From Thermoplasmatales archaeon SW_10_69_26 (GTDB taxonomy: Archaea; Thermoplasmatota; SW-10-69-26): a DNA stretch of 64,000 nucleotides. Positions 34,191 to 42,940 of the stretch are shown piece after piece. The stretch lies in assembly GCA_003009755.1 (NCBI GenBank), contig PXUB01000030.1, positions 1 through 64,000 of the forward strand, given 5' to 3'. Position 1 is the first letter of the stretch; the number at the start of each line of letters is the position of its first letter. The notes under the pieces were generated by a model. The model did no database searches and was not told where the DNA came from. It saw only the letters and a list, made by a program, of their open reading frames with translations. The translations under genes and the position numbers were made by a program.

Positions 34191-35482
34191 GCGACCTTCG
34201 CTTCGCCCACCACGGCCGCGAGCCCGTCGTCGACGGGTTCGATCTCGCCGTGCCCGCCGGCGAAACCCACCTGCTCGAGGGCCCCTCCGGCTCCGGCAAA
34301 TCCACCCTGCTGCGCATCGCCGCCGGCCTCATCCCCCGCATCCAGGGCGGCCGCATCGCCGGCCAGGCCCGCCTCGGGGGGCGACCTGTCAGGCAGATCC
34401 CGCCCGCCGAGATGCCCGAGACGATCGGCTGGGTGCCCCAGGACCCCGAGGAGAGCTTCGCCGCCCGCACCGTCGACCGCGAGCTCGCCCAGCTGGCGCG
34501 CAACCTCGACCTCGCCGACCCCCGCGCCGCGATCGATCGCGCCCTCGCGGTCCTCGACGCCGCGCACCTCGTCGACCGCGAGATCGAGCAGCTCTCCGGC
34601 GGCGAAGCGGCCCGCGTGAGCCTCGCCGCCGCCGGCCTCGGTTCGCCCCAGGCCCTCGTCCTCGACGAGCCCACCGCCCAACTGGACTCCGAGGGCCGCA
34701 AGCGAGCCCGCGCCTGGATCGACGACCACCGCGCCCGCGGCGCCAGCGTGCTCGCCGCCGAGCACGCTCCCCACCCCCTCGACCCCGACCGGGTTCACCG
34801 CCTGGGGGCCGGAGCCGAGCCCGACCCGGCCACGTGGCTGCCCGAGGCGCCCCGAGGCCCCGCACAGGCCCGCCTCGACGGCGCCACTGCCTGCTTCGAC
34901 GACGCTCGCGTGGGCCCACTGGACCTGGCCGTCCATCCTGGGGAGGTCGTCTGCCTGACCGGTCCCAACGGCGCCGGCAAGACGACCGCGCTCCACCTGC
35001 TGTGCGGGCTCGAGGAACCCGACCGCGGCCAGGCGCGCCTGGGCGAACACCGACCGGCCGATCTCTCGGCCGAACAGCTGGCCCGCTCGGTCGGCATCGC
35101 CTTCCAACACCCCGCCTGGCACATCACCCAAGACACCGTCCGCCAGGAGGTCGCCCTCACCGCCGACACCCTCGAGATCGCCCTGGCCCCGCAGGAAAAG
35201 CTAACGCGCCTGGGCCTGGCCGGTTACGCCGAGGAACACCCCTGGGATCTCTCCGGCGGCGAACGCCAACGCCTGGCCGTCGCCACCGCCAGCGCCCACG
35301 ACCCCCCGGTCCTGCTGCTCGACGAACCGACCCGCGGGCTCGATCGAGCCAGTCTCGGCGACCTCGCCGACCTGCTGGCCGCCCGCGTCGAAGCCGGCGC
35401 CGCCACGATCGTCGCCAGCCACCACTCCTGGATGCACGAGCTCGCCCACCGCACCGTCCCGCTCGAGGGAGGGTCCGCGTGA
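34178..35482 (+). CDS. ecfA: ECF transporter ATPase with two fused ABC domains
   Basis: 434 residues in which both energy-coupling ATPases are one chain. Domain 1 (about 1-205) has GPSGSGKST, the VPQDPE Q-loop, LSGGEAAR and LVLDEPTAQLD. Domain 2 (about 228-434) has GPNGAGKTT, the AFQHP Q-loop, LSGGERQR and LLLDEPTRGLD. The 'AFQHPAWHITQDTV' segment is the Q-helix region typical of ECF ATPases. The ATG at 34178 is inside the end of ecfT. The next gene starts with GTGA overlap. Confidence 0.92.
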   Translation: MLELGDLRFAHHGREPVVDGFDLAVPAGETHLLEGPSGSGKSTLLRIAAGLIPRIQGGRIAGQARLGGRPVRQIPPAEMPETIGWVPQDPEESFAARTVDRELAQLARNLDLADPRAAIDRALAVLDAAHLVDREIEQLSGGEAARVSLAAAGLGSPQALVLDEPTAQLDSEGRKRARAWIDDHRARGASVLAAEHAPHPLDPDRVHRLGAGAEPDPATWLPEAPRGPAQARLDGATACFDDARVGPLDLAVHPGEVVCLTGPNGAGKTTALHLLCGLEEPDRGQARLGEHRPADLSAEQLARSVGIAFQHPAWHITQDTVRQEVALTADTLEIALAPQEKLTRLGLAGYAEEHPWDLSGGERQRLAVATASAHDPPVLLLDEPTRGLDRASLGDLADLLAARVEAGAATIVASHHSWMHELAHRTVPLEGGSA

Positions 35483-36030
35483 GCCGGCTGCACCGCGTCG
35501 CGCTCGGCGCCACGATCGGGACGCTGGCCGCTCTCTCCCGCATCCCCTTCGCCGTCATCCCCAACGTCCAGCCCGCCTCGGCCCTCGTCATCCTCGCCGG
35601 CGCCGTGCTCGGCTGGCGCGTGGGCCTGTTGGCCGGCGTCGTCGTCCCGCTCGTCTCCAACGCCGTGCTCGGCCACGGGCCCTGGACCCTCTTCCAGGCG
35701 ATCGGCTGGGGCGGCATGGGCGCCCTCGCTGCCCTGCTCGGCGACCGACCGCGGCGCTGGCCGCTGGCCGCCTTCGGCATCGTGGCGGGCCTCGCCTACG
35801 GCGTCCTCATGGACGCCTGGGTCTGGCTGGCCGGCGTCCGCCCGCTGGCCTGGCGCACCCTGTTGCCCGTGCTGGCCCGCGGGGTCCCGATGAACCTCGC
35901 CCACGCCGGCGGCAACGCCCTCATCCTGTGGATCGTCGGCCCGCGGCTGGCGACCCTGTTCCGCCGCGCCCGCAACCGTCGACGCGTGGTCGCCTTCGAC
36001 GCCGACCCCGACGACGTGGAGGTCTCCTGA
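35479..36030 (+). CDS. ECF transporter substrate-binding (S) component
   Basis: 183 residues with five to six membrane helices. The N-terminal part (ALSRIPFAVIPNVQPASALV) and VGLLAGVVVPLVSNAVLGHG match S components of the DUF6580/CbrT-like group, which bind a vitamin in the membrane. The C-terminal tail is basic then acidic. In this operon, next to DUF4430 and transcobalamin-like proteins, cobalamin or a precursor is the likely substrate. Substrate cannot be read from sequence alone. Confidence 0.75.
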   Translation: MSRLHRVALGATIGTLAALSRIPFAVIPNVQPASALVILAGAVLGWRVGLLAGVVVPLVSNAVLGHGPWTLFQAIGWGGMGALAALLGDRPRRWPLAAFGIVAGLAYGVLMDAWVWLAGVRPLAWRTLLPVLARGVPMNLAHAGGNALILWIVGPRLATLFRRARNRRRVVAFDADPDDVEVS

Positions 36031-36713
36031 TGGCCCTCGTGCCGACCACCGACGAACCCGATCGCGACCGGCCGTCGCCGCGAGCGCCCGCCCGTCTCCC
36101 CGCCGAGGGACGCCGCGGCCTCCGGCAGGCCCTCGAGGACGCGCTCGGCCGATCGGCCGACCGGGTGCTGTTGGCGGGGACCGTGACCGACGCCATCGCC
36201 GCCCTCGGTGCCGGGCTGTGGACGCCCGCCCACGCCACCCCATCCCTACCGAGGGCGCCCAGGCCCGGCTGGGTCGGGGACGAGCTGGGCCTCACCTTGC
36301 ACGCCATCCCCTCCTGGCATCTCGCGGAGGGCCGAGCCGTCGCCGACGAGGAGCTGGTCGACCCTTCGCCGCGCCGACGGGAACGAGCCGCGCGCTTGGC
36401 CGCGGCCGCCGCTGGGGCCCGCCGCCACGGCGCCCGGACGGTGCTCGCCGGCGCCGGAGCCGCCCCGATCCACGCCGCTGGCCTCACCCTGGACCAGGCC
36501 CGCGCCTGCATCGAGCGCTACGATCTCGAGCTCGTCACCCCGCTTGCCGACCCAACCGTCCAGACCCGCCTTCACGAGGCGGCGGTCGCCTCGGCCCGCT
36601 GGCTGGGTCTCTCGTGGCCGGCATGGCCGCTGCGGGAAGCCATGGTCGACCACCTGGGCGCACGGCTGGCGTGGCCGAGGGCCGGCCTGGGCCAAGCTGG
36701 GCCTGGAAAGTGA
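36030..36713 (+). CDS. unrecognised protein, last gene of the cobalamin-capture operon
   Basis: 227 residues, no signal or membrane segment; rich in Ala and Arg. Segments that look structured are RQALEDALGRSADRVLLAGT, LGLTLHAIPSWHLAEGRA, ARTVLAGAGAAPIHAAGLTL and a helix ending in WPLREAMVDHLGARLA. The start overlaps the S-component stop as TGATG, so expression is coupled. I do not recognise the fold. By position it may act on the imported corrinoid or regulate uptake. Confidence 0.6.
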   Translation: MALVPTTDEPDRDRPSPRAPARLPAEGRRGLRQALEDALGRSADRVLLAGTVTDAIAALGAGLWTPAHATPSLPRAPRPGWVGDELGLTLHAIPSWHLAEGRAVADEELVDPSPRRRERAARLAAAAAGARRHGARTVLAGAGAAPIHAAGLTLDQARACIERYDLELVTPLADPTVQTRLHEAAVASARWLGLSWPAWPLREAMVDHLGARLAWPRAGLGQAGPGK

Positions 36714-36804
36714 GTCACCGTGACAAGGAGATCGGGGAAGCCGCAGGCGGCGGGGCCGATCCGCGGTGGGGGTCGGAGGGACCGAGGCGATCGGTGAGCC
36801 GGGC

Positions 36805-37212
36805 TCAGAAGCCGTGCTCGGGGGCAGGCGTGGCGCCGGCCGGGGCGGCGGTCTCGTGGGTCACGTTCTCCGGCTTGGAGACGTTCTCCGGTTCCCAAGC
36901 CCACAGGCGAAGGACCTCGTCGAGGCTGACCAAGCCCTCCTCGAGCGTGACCAGACGGCCACCCTCCTGCTCCGTGTAAACGCCCTTCTCGGTGAAGCGC
37001 TTGGAGATCTCGCCGGTGTTGATCGTGACCTCGGCCCAGCCGCGGTCGTTCATCGTCGTCTTCATCGTGACGGAAGAGAGCTTGAGCCAGCTGTCGTCGA
37101 AATCCTCGACGACGCCCTTCAGCGAACGCTCGTCGTTCATCACGACGATGACGCGCTCGCCTTCGAGCTCCTCGAGCTCCTCCATCATCAAGTCCGAGCT
37201 GTCTCGGGCCAT
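36805..37212 (-). CDS. Sm-like protein with C-terminal extension
   Basis: 135 residues. The first 55 match an LSm fold: LEELEGERVIVVMNDERSLK, then GVVEDFDDSWLKLSSVTM, corresponding to Sm1's beta strands and a variant turn. The Sm2 'RG' signature is not clear; instead the protein continues with WAEVTINTGEISKRFTEKGV and a disordered tail. It probably binds RNA as a ring, but the extension is unusual. CTGATAACC at 37236-37244 lies 28 nt before the ATG (leaderless). It is convergent with the cobalamin operon. Confidence 0.65.
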   Translation of the reverse strand: MARDSSDLMMEELEELEGERVIVVMNDERSLKGVVEDFDDSWLKLSSVTMKTTMNDRGWAEVTINTGEISKRFTEKGVYTEQEGGRLVTLEEGLVSLDEVLRLWAWEPENVSKPENVTHETAAPAGATPAPEHGF

Positions 37213-37285
37213 CGAACGGTCCCATCGCCGGTCCTCTGATAACCGTTTCCCCGGTCCTCTCCGGGGTTCTCACCGGTTCTCGGGA

Positions 37286-37711
37286 TCAGTAGTGGCCGAC
37301 GTACTCGAACAGGAACACGATCTCGCCGGACAACAGCGACACCATCCACAGCCCGGCGAACGCGGCCGTCCACCGCTGGTGCTCGGCGAAGACGTTCCGG
37401 CCCTGGCGATGCCCTCGCCAGGCGAGGAAGCTGAACACCAGCAGGCCGACGAACATCGCAAGCGACAGCGCTCCGTGCCCCGCCAGCGTGGCCACCATCC
37501 AATCCGCGTGGTGGGTGCCGTGGTCGTGGGTGAACAGCCGCGAGGTCATGTAGGAGATGTTGAACAGGACCTCGTAGGCGATCGCCGCGCCCAGCACGCG
37601 GCCGGCGAACTCGCCGTATTCGATCGCCCGGTGGAAGACGTAGAACACGGCGGCCGTCACCGCCAGCTCGGTCAAGGCGGTGAACGTCGAGAACCACGGG
37701 ATGGCATCCAT
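37286..37711 (-). CDS. hypothetical four-helix membrane protein
   Basis: 141 residues from the ATG at 37711 (a GTG at 37720 adds three). Four membrane segments: FTALTELAVTAAVFYVFHRA, VLGAAIAYEVLFNISYM, LAGHGALSLAMFVGLLVFSF and FAGLWMVSLLSGEIVFLFEY. Histidines near the second and third helices (FTHDHGTHHADW, GHGAL, GHRQG) could bind metal or heme. It does not match a family I know. Confidence 0.6.
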   Translation of the reverse strand: MDAIPWFSTFTALTELAVTAAVFYVFHRAIEYGEFAGRVLGAAIAYEVLFNISYMTSRLFTHDHGTHHADWMVATLAGHGALSLAMFVGLLVFSFLAWRGHRQGRNVFAEHQRWTAAFAGLWMVSLLSGEIVFLFEYVGHY

Positions 37712-37831
37712 CGCGGCCACCCACGCGGCCCCCCCACCTCAAGGTTGCACGACCCCCTCGACATGTCTACCTGACGGGGTGGATGGCGCTGACGCCGTTG
37801 CTTTAAGGGAAGCCTGTCTTGCGCCACCGCG

Positions 37832-39004
37832 ATGAAGGGCGAGTTCACGATCGGCCACGTCCGGTCGATCCCGATCAAGATCCACTGGACGCTCATCCTG
37901 TTCCTCCCGGTCCTGGCGTTCATCCTCTCCTCGCAGCTCGAGAACGTGCGCGAGTTGCCGCTCGTCGGTCTCGATCCTACCCCTCTGTTGACGCCCGAGG
38001 GCCGCATCTACGCCGGCATCGTCGTCGCCATCGGGCTCTTCGTCAGCGTCCTCTTGCACGAGCTCGGCCACGCCGTCGTCGCCATGGCCGAGGGCGTCGA
38101 GGTCCAGCAGATCACCCTGTGGATCCTCGGCGGCCTCGCGATGCTGAAAGGCATCACGAAGGACCCCAAGGCCGAGGCCAAGATCGCGCTCGCCGGCCCG
38201 GCCGTCTCGCTGGCTCTCGGCGCGATCCCCCTGACCGTGTTCGCGTTCGTCGACCCTGGCCCCTTCATCACGTTCCCCGCCCTCTACCTGGGCTACCTGA
38301 ACGTCACGCTGGCCGTATTCAACATGCTGCCCGCGTTCCCGCTCGACGGCGGGCGCGTGCTGCGAGCCCTGCTCGGCTTCCGCATGAGCTTCGCCAAGGC
38401 CACCAACGTCGCCTCGACCGTCGGCAAAGGCATGGCCGTGCTCATGGGCCTGGGCGGGCTCTTCGGCGGCAGCTTCCTGCTCATCTTCGTCGCCCTGTTC
38501 GTCTACATGGCGGCCAGCCAGGAGGCCAAGGGCGTCGAGCTCTTCGACGCGCTCGAGCGCGTCGCCGTCCGCCAGATCATGGACACCGAGGTCCCGGCCG
38601 TCCGCCCCGACGCCCACGTCGACGACCTCGTGGCCATGATGCTGCAGACCCAGGCCACCGGCTTCCCCGTCGTCGCCGACGACACCGTGCTCGGCGTCGT
38701 CACGCTCGAGGACATCCAGTCGGTCCCCGAGGCCGAGCGCTCGCTGACCCGGATCGAGGACGTCATGACCACCGACGTCGACACCGTCACGCCGGCCGAG
38801 CGCGCCTCCAACGCCATGCGCAAGATGATGGACGAGGATCTGGGCCGGTTGCTCGTCGTCGAGAACGGGCGCCTGGCCGGCGTGCTCACCCGCCGCAGCC
38901 TCATGCAGGCCTTCGAGATCCTGCAGATCCTCCCCCAGCGGGACCCCGACCTCGAGCGCCCGATGCCCCGCGGAACCGAGACCTCTGGCCCGTTCCGTTG
39001 GTAG
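37832..39004 (+). CDS. site-2 protease (M50) with two CBS domains
   Basis: A membrane metalloprotease of 390 residues. HELGHAVV (about 76-83) and NMLPAFPLDGGRVLRALLGF (about 165-184) supply the two His, Glu and Asp of the zinc site. Five to six membrane segments precede a pair of CBS domains (about 245-365; VRQIMDTEVPAVRPDAHVDD and IEDVMTTDVDTVTPAERASN), which in related archaeal proteins bind nucleotides and may gate activity. Substrates are unknown. CTTTAAGG (37801-37808) is 28 nt before the ATG, so leaderless. A hairpin at 39096-39121 may be its terminator. Confidence 0.9.
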   Translation: MKGEFTIGHVRSIPIKIHWTLILFLPVLAFILSSQLENVRELPLVGLDPTPLLTPEGRIYAGIVVAIGLFVSVLLHELGHAVVAMAEGVEVQQITLWILGGLAMLKGITKDPKAEAKIALAGPAVSLALGAIPLTVFAFVDPGPFITFPALYLGYLNVTLAVFNMLPAFPLDGGRVLRALLGFRMSFAKATNVASTVGKGMAVLMGLGGLFGGSFLLIFVALFVYMAASQEAKGVELFDALERVAVRQIMDTEVPAVRPDAHVDDLVAMMLQTQATGFPVVADDTVLGVVTLEDIQSVPEAERSLTRIEDVMTTDVDTVTPAERASNAMRKMMDEDLGRLLVVENGRLAGVLTRRSLMQAFEILQILPQRDPDLERPMPRGTETSGPFRW

Positions 39005-39095
39005 GGCGGCATCAACGGGTTGTGGCGCGAGGTCGAGGCCTTCGCCGTCGGAGGTCAGGCGTCGAGACCCCATAGAAAGACGGAGAGTCGAACCT

Positions 39096-39121
39096 TTCAA
39101 CGAAGGCGTCCGAACGTTGAA
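39096..39121. terminator. 7-bp stem hairpin downstream of the M50 gene
   Basis: TTCAACG pairs with CGTTGAA around a 12-nt loop, about 90 nt after the stop. No U-run follows, so its role in termination is only a guess. Confidence 0.3.
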
Positions 39122-39233
39122 GGAGGCGTCGCGAGCCCGCGCCAGCCCGGGGTGGCCAACGGATGGCCAAGGCAGCGGGCAAGACGTGTTCGTGAACGCT
39201 TGATGACAACCCTGCAGGGAGGGGGTTGTTGCG

Positions 39234-39714
39234 ATGAAGCTGATCCCCTCGATCCCGCTGACGATCCTCGTGGTCGTCGGGGGGAGCGCTGACCGCGGGC
39301 CTGGCGGCCGAAGCCAGCTCGCTCGACCAGCGCATCGAGGGCTTCGTCCCCGTCGACGACACCACCCTCCCCGAGGCCACGCAGGCCACCGGCCAAGCCG
39401 CCAACGGGACGATCGAGACCGTGGACCTGGCGATCGAGCCCGCCGGCCCCGGCACCGTGGACCTCGCCCAGCTTTCCACCGCCGGCGACGCCCACGCGGA
39501 GACGCTGGAGCCCCTCCGCGACGAGGACGGCTCGCTGGCGGAGGACCGTCTCACCGAGAGCGACCTCGCCCGCCTCACCGTCCACCTCGGCTCACCGATG
39601 CCGGGCGGCGAGGAGCGCACGATCGTCCTCGACCTCGGGTCGTCGACGGCCGAGATCACGGTCGGGGCGCCGAGGGCGATCGAGGACGGCTACACGCAGA
39701 TGAGCATCGAGTGA
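39234..39714 (+). pseudogene. small exported protein with an apparent one-base frameshift
   Basis: The ATG at 39234 starts MKLIPSIPLTILVVVGG and then loses frame in the GGGGGG run at 39279-39284. Removing one G gives ALTAGLAAEASSLDQRIEGF and joins the frame ending at 39714, a protein of 159 residues with a signal or single anchor. The mature part is acidic and Thr/Glu rich (VDLAIEPAGPGTVDLAQL, RTIVLDLGSSTAEITVG). A GGGAGGG precedes the start. This may be a type IV pilin-like or other surface protein; I do not recognise it. A homopolymer sequencing error is the simplest cause. Confidence 0.55.
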
Positions 39715-39720
39715 GCGCGC

Positions 39721-41073
39721 TCAGGGCGACGGCGCGAACCCCTCGACCGAGCCGTCCCCCGCCAACGGCGCCCCGTCGATCTGGCGCGCGTACTGCGTCA
39801 CCGTGTCCTCCCCGTCGGCCGGGAGCGAGGGCCAGGCGGCGTGGACGGCGCCGTCCGGTCCGATCGCCAGCTCGTTGACCTCCCGCAGCGAGTAGTCGCC
39901 CTCGTCGATCGGTTCGTCGTTGAGCTGGTGCACGGTGACACTGGGGTCCGAGGAGAGGCCATTTGTGATCGTCGCCAGCTCGTAGTCCCACCGTTGGGGA
40001 TCCCCTTCGGTCGAGGCCTCCCGCCACGACACCGCGAGCTCACCGGCGTCGCCCGCGACGACCCACGGGATGATCTGCTCCTCGCCCGGATCGGGATCGA
40101 CGACTTCGGGGGTGGTCCACGTCCGGCCGCCGTCCCCGCTGGTCGAGAGCACGATGCGATCGTCGAGCGTCGTGACCAGGTACAGGTTCCCCGCGTTGTC
40201 GTCGGCGATCACGGGGAAGACCGTCGTCTGCTCGTCGATCCCCGGGATGGAGGTGTGCTCCCAGGTGTCGCCCTCGTCCGGGGTGACCGACACGGCCACG
40301 CCCTGGCCTCCCGACGAGGTGCTGTAGGGGATCGCGATCTCGTCGCGGGCCTCGTTGACCACGAGCGGTCCCGAGGGGGAGATGAGGTTGCGTTCCTCGG
40401 TCCCGATCGGTCGCTCGACGGAGAAGGTCTCGCCGCCGTCCTCGCTCTTCGCGAGCACGAGGTTGCTGTCGGTGTTGGCCACCTCGCGGACGGCGCCGGT
40501 CGACAGCGACTGGGCGCTCACGTAGATCGCGCCCGTGTCGGCGTGCGTGTCGATCCACTGACGGTCGATCCCGGGGAAGGTGAAGATCGCCGGCGTCGAG
40601 GTCGGCCACGTCTCGCCGTGGTCCCCGCTGGCGACGAAGCCCGCGTTGCCCGCCCACAGGTCCGTCATGTACACCTCGTCGGCCGAACCAAGGGCGAGGT
40701 CGACGTCCCCGCCGCCGAAGCTGGCCCCATAGAGACCGCTCGGCAACGGATCGATCAGCTCGAAGCTCTGGCCACCGTCGAGGGAACCGAAGATCTGCGA
40801 GGCTCCGGTCGTGTCCTCCTGGCCATCGCTGACCGAGCCGGTGACACCGGGGATGCCGGCCACGTACACGCGACCCTCGCTGTCCACCTCGACCGCGGGC
40901 TCGGTCAGATCCCGCTCGTCGTCCACGACGATCGGATCGCTGAACACGGGATCTTGCCGCTCCTCGGTCGTCTGCCCTTCCAGCTCCCGGGCCGGGTCTT
41001 CGGCCGCGAGGCCCGCCACGCAACCGGCGGAGACCATCGCCAAGGCTACGAACGCCACGCCTCCCAAGCGCAT
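39721..41073 (-). CDS. lipoprotein with BNR/Asp-box repeats
   Basis: 450 residues; signal MRLGGVAFVALAMVSAGC with lipobox Cys 18. Asp-box turns: SLDGGQSF, SGDHGETW, SEDGGETF, TPDEGDTW and SGDGGRTW. The FPGIDRQWIDTHADTGAIYV blade resembles that of the 23448-25016 paralogue. Outside-facing, anchored; no catalytic assignment. GCAAAAGAG (41096-41104) is 27 nt before the ATG. Its stop is 7 nt from the stop of the frameshifted gene upstream in the window. Confidence 0.78.
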   Translation of the reverse strand: MRLGGVAFVALAMVSAGCVAGLAAEDPARELEGQTTEERQDPVFSDPIVVDDERDLTEPAVEVDSEGRVYVAGIPGVTGSVSDGQEDTTGASQIFGSLDGGQSFELIDPLPSGLYGASFGGGDVDLALGSADEVYMTDLWAGNAGFVASGDHGETWPTSTPAIFTFPGIDRQWIDTHADTGAIYVSAQSLSTGAVREVANTDSNLVLAKSEDGGETFSVERPIGTEERNLISPSGPLVVNEARDEIAIPYSTSSGGQGVAVSVTPDEGDTWEHTSIPGIDEQTTVFPVIADDNAGNLYLVTTLDDRIVLSTSGDGGRTWTTPEVVDPDPGEEQIIPWVVAGDAGELAVSWREASTEGDPQRWDYELATITNGLSSDPSVTVHQLNDEPIDEGDYSLREVNELAIGPDGAVHAAWPSLPADGEDTVTQYARQIDGAPLAGDGSVEGFAPSP

Positions 41074-41187
41074 ACCGACCGACCACTCCTCGAACGCAAA
41101 AGAGTTGCCTCTGCGGGGGTGGGCGGGTGACGGATCCCGGGACCGGCCGCACTCGCTGGAGCGTCCACCTTGGACCCACAGCGCGCG

Positions 41188-41952
41188 TCAGGCCTCCATG
41201 CGGTTGAAGCTCCAGCCCCCGACGAGCGTGGCCAGCGCCGTGTAGCCGGCGAGCACGCCGAAGCTGGTGAGGTAGCTGAAGGCCTGCTGGCCGCCGACGA
41301 GCAGCGACCGCAGCGCGTCCACGCTGTAGGTCAGCGGGTTCACGTGCGTGAACCAGGTCAGCCACGTCGGCAGGTCGACGACCGGGAACAGGGCCCCCGA
41401 GAGGAAGAACATCGGGAACGCGATGAACGTGCTCGTGATGCGGAACCCCTCGAAGCTCTCGTAGAAGCTGCCCAGCGCCAGCCCGAAGCTCGTGTACAGC
41501 ACGGCGGTCAACAGGATGACGGCGACGGCGGGCACGACGTTCAGCCAGAGGATGTCGACGAAGAACGTCGAGATGATCAACAGCAACGTCCCCTCGACGA
41601 CGGCCTGCGTGGCGCCGCCGACGACCTTCCCCAAGAACACGATCGAGCGCGGCACCGGCGTGACGAGCACCGCCTTGAGGACGTCCATCTTGCGGTCCCA
41701 GACGATGTAGACGCCGTAGAAGATCGTCGTGAACATCAGGGCCTGGGCCACGATGCCCGGCACGATGAAGTCCAGATAGTTCAGCCCCGAGCCCAGGTCC
41801 GGCTTGAGGCCCCGCTCGATGCCGATGCCGACGATCGCGATCCACATGAACGGGGACACGATCGAGGCGACGAGGCGGGACCGTTCGCGGACGTACTGGG
41901 TCGCCTCGCGCCGCCACATGCCGACCAGGGGTCGCAGGTAGGGGATCTTCAC
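41188..41952 (-). CDS. ABC-2 type transporter permease
   Basis: 254 residues with six membrane segments. It has the ABC-2 pattern: YVRERSRLVASIVSPFMWIA, DRKMDVLKAVLVTPVPRS, and the signature region FPMFFLSGALFPVVDLPTWL followed by HVNPLTYSVDALRS. It is in one operon with its ATPase (41957-42940), 4 nt apart. It forms a drug or lipid exporter of the DrrAB/NodJ type; substrate unknown. Confidence 0.9.
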   Translation of the reverse strand: MKIPYLRPLVGMWRREATQYVRERSRLVASIVSPFMWIAIVGIGIERGLKPDLGSGLNYLDFIVPGIVAQALMFTTIFYGVYIVWDRKMDVLKAVLVTPVPRSIVFLGKVVGGATQAVVEGTLLLIISTFFVDILWLNVVPAVAVILLTAVLYTSFGLALGSFYESFEGFRITSTFIAFPMFFLSGALFPVVDLPTWLTWFTHVNPLTYSVDALRSLLVGGQQAFSYLTSFGVLAGYTALATLVGGWSFNRMEA

Positions 41953-41956
41953 GCGA

Positions 41957-42940
41957 TCACTCCGCGCGCTTCATGCGCTGGTAGTCCTCGGTCCATCCGT
42001 CCCCCTCGGCCTCGCCCTGCCGCAGGTGCCGGCCCGTCAGCGACAGGAACACGTCCTGCAGCGTGGGCGTGGTCACCTCCAGGTGGTCGACCTCGTCCAG
42101 CGTGCGCAAGAACGCGGGCAGCTGGGCGACCTCGCCGGCCAGCTGCACGACGAAGGTCCCCTCGCCCTCGGCCTGCACGTCCTCGACGCCGGGCGCCTGA
42201 GCCAGCTCGTCCTCGCTCGTGCCGAGGGCCCTCAGGTGGACCACGGTGCCGCCCAGCTCTCGCTTGAGCGCCTCCGGGTCGTCCAGGGCCTGGATCTGGC
42301 CCTGGTCGATGACGGCGACCCGGTCGCACAGCGCATCGGCCTCGTCCATGTAGTGGGTCGTCATCAGCACGGTCGTCCCCTCCTCGCGCAGGGATCGGAT
42401 GTACGCCCACAGCCGCTCGCGCGTCTGCGGATCCAGGCCCAGCGTCGGCTCGTCGAGGAACAGGACCTCGGGATCGTGCAACAGCCCGCGGGCGATCTCC
42501 AACCGACGCTTCATGCCGCCGCTGTACTGCTTGACCGGATCGTCGCCGCGGCCGGCCAGGTCCATCAGGTCCAGCAGCTCGTCGATGCGCTCGCGCGTCT
42601 GGCGACGGGAGACGTCGTAGAGCGCGGCGGACAGCTCGAGGTTCTCCCGCCCCGTGAGCAGGTTGTCGAGCGAGGGCTCCTGGAACACGAGCCCGATGCG
42701 CTCCCGGACACCCCGGGGGTCCTCGCCCACGTCGACGCCGGCGACCTCGGCCCGGCCGCTGGTCGCCTCCGTCAGGGTCGACAGGATCCGGATCAACGAC
42801 GTCTTGCCGGCTCCGTTGGGGCCCAGCAGACCGAACACCTCGCCCTCGTCGACCGAGAACGAGACCCCGTCCACGGCGACCACGCCCTCCGGCGGGTCAC
42901 CGTACACCTTACGAGCGTCGTCGACGCGGACCGCAGGCAC
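41957..42940 (-). CDS. ABC transporter ATP-binding protein (DrrA type)
   Basis: 327 residues. Walker A GPNGAGKTS (about 40), FQEPSLDNLLTGRENL (Q-loop), YSGGMKRRLEIARGLLHDPE (signature) and VLFLDEPTLGLDP (Walker B), plus TTHYMDEADALCDRV, are all present. The C-terminal 90 residues are the accessory domain common in DrrA-like ATPases. The GTG at 42940 is 27 nt after CTTCAAGC (42964-42971), so the 25-residue upstream extension is excluded. First gene of the exporter operon. Confidence 0.9.
   Translation of the reverse strand: MPAVRVDDARKVYGDPPEGVVAVDGVSFSVDEGEVFGLLGPNGAGKTSLIRILSTLTEATSGRAEVAGVDVGEDPRGVRERIGLVFQEPSLDNLLTGRENLELSAALYDVSRRQTRERIDELLDLMDLAGRGDDPVKQYSGGMKRRLEIARGLLHDPEVLFLDEPTLGLDPQTRERLWAYIRSLREEGTTVLMTTHYMDEADALCDRVAVIDQGQIQALDDPEALKRELGGTVVHLRALGTSEDELAQAPGVEDVQAEGEGTFVVQLAGEVAQLPAFLRTLDEVDHLEVTTPTLQDVFLSLTGRHLRQGEAEGDGWTEDYQRMKRAE

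Noticed and set aside
36030-36713. CbiZ or another named cobalamin-salvage enzyme
   Set aside because: No characteristic motif could be found; the operon context alone is not enough.
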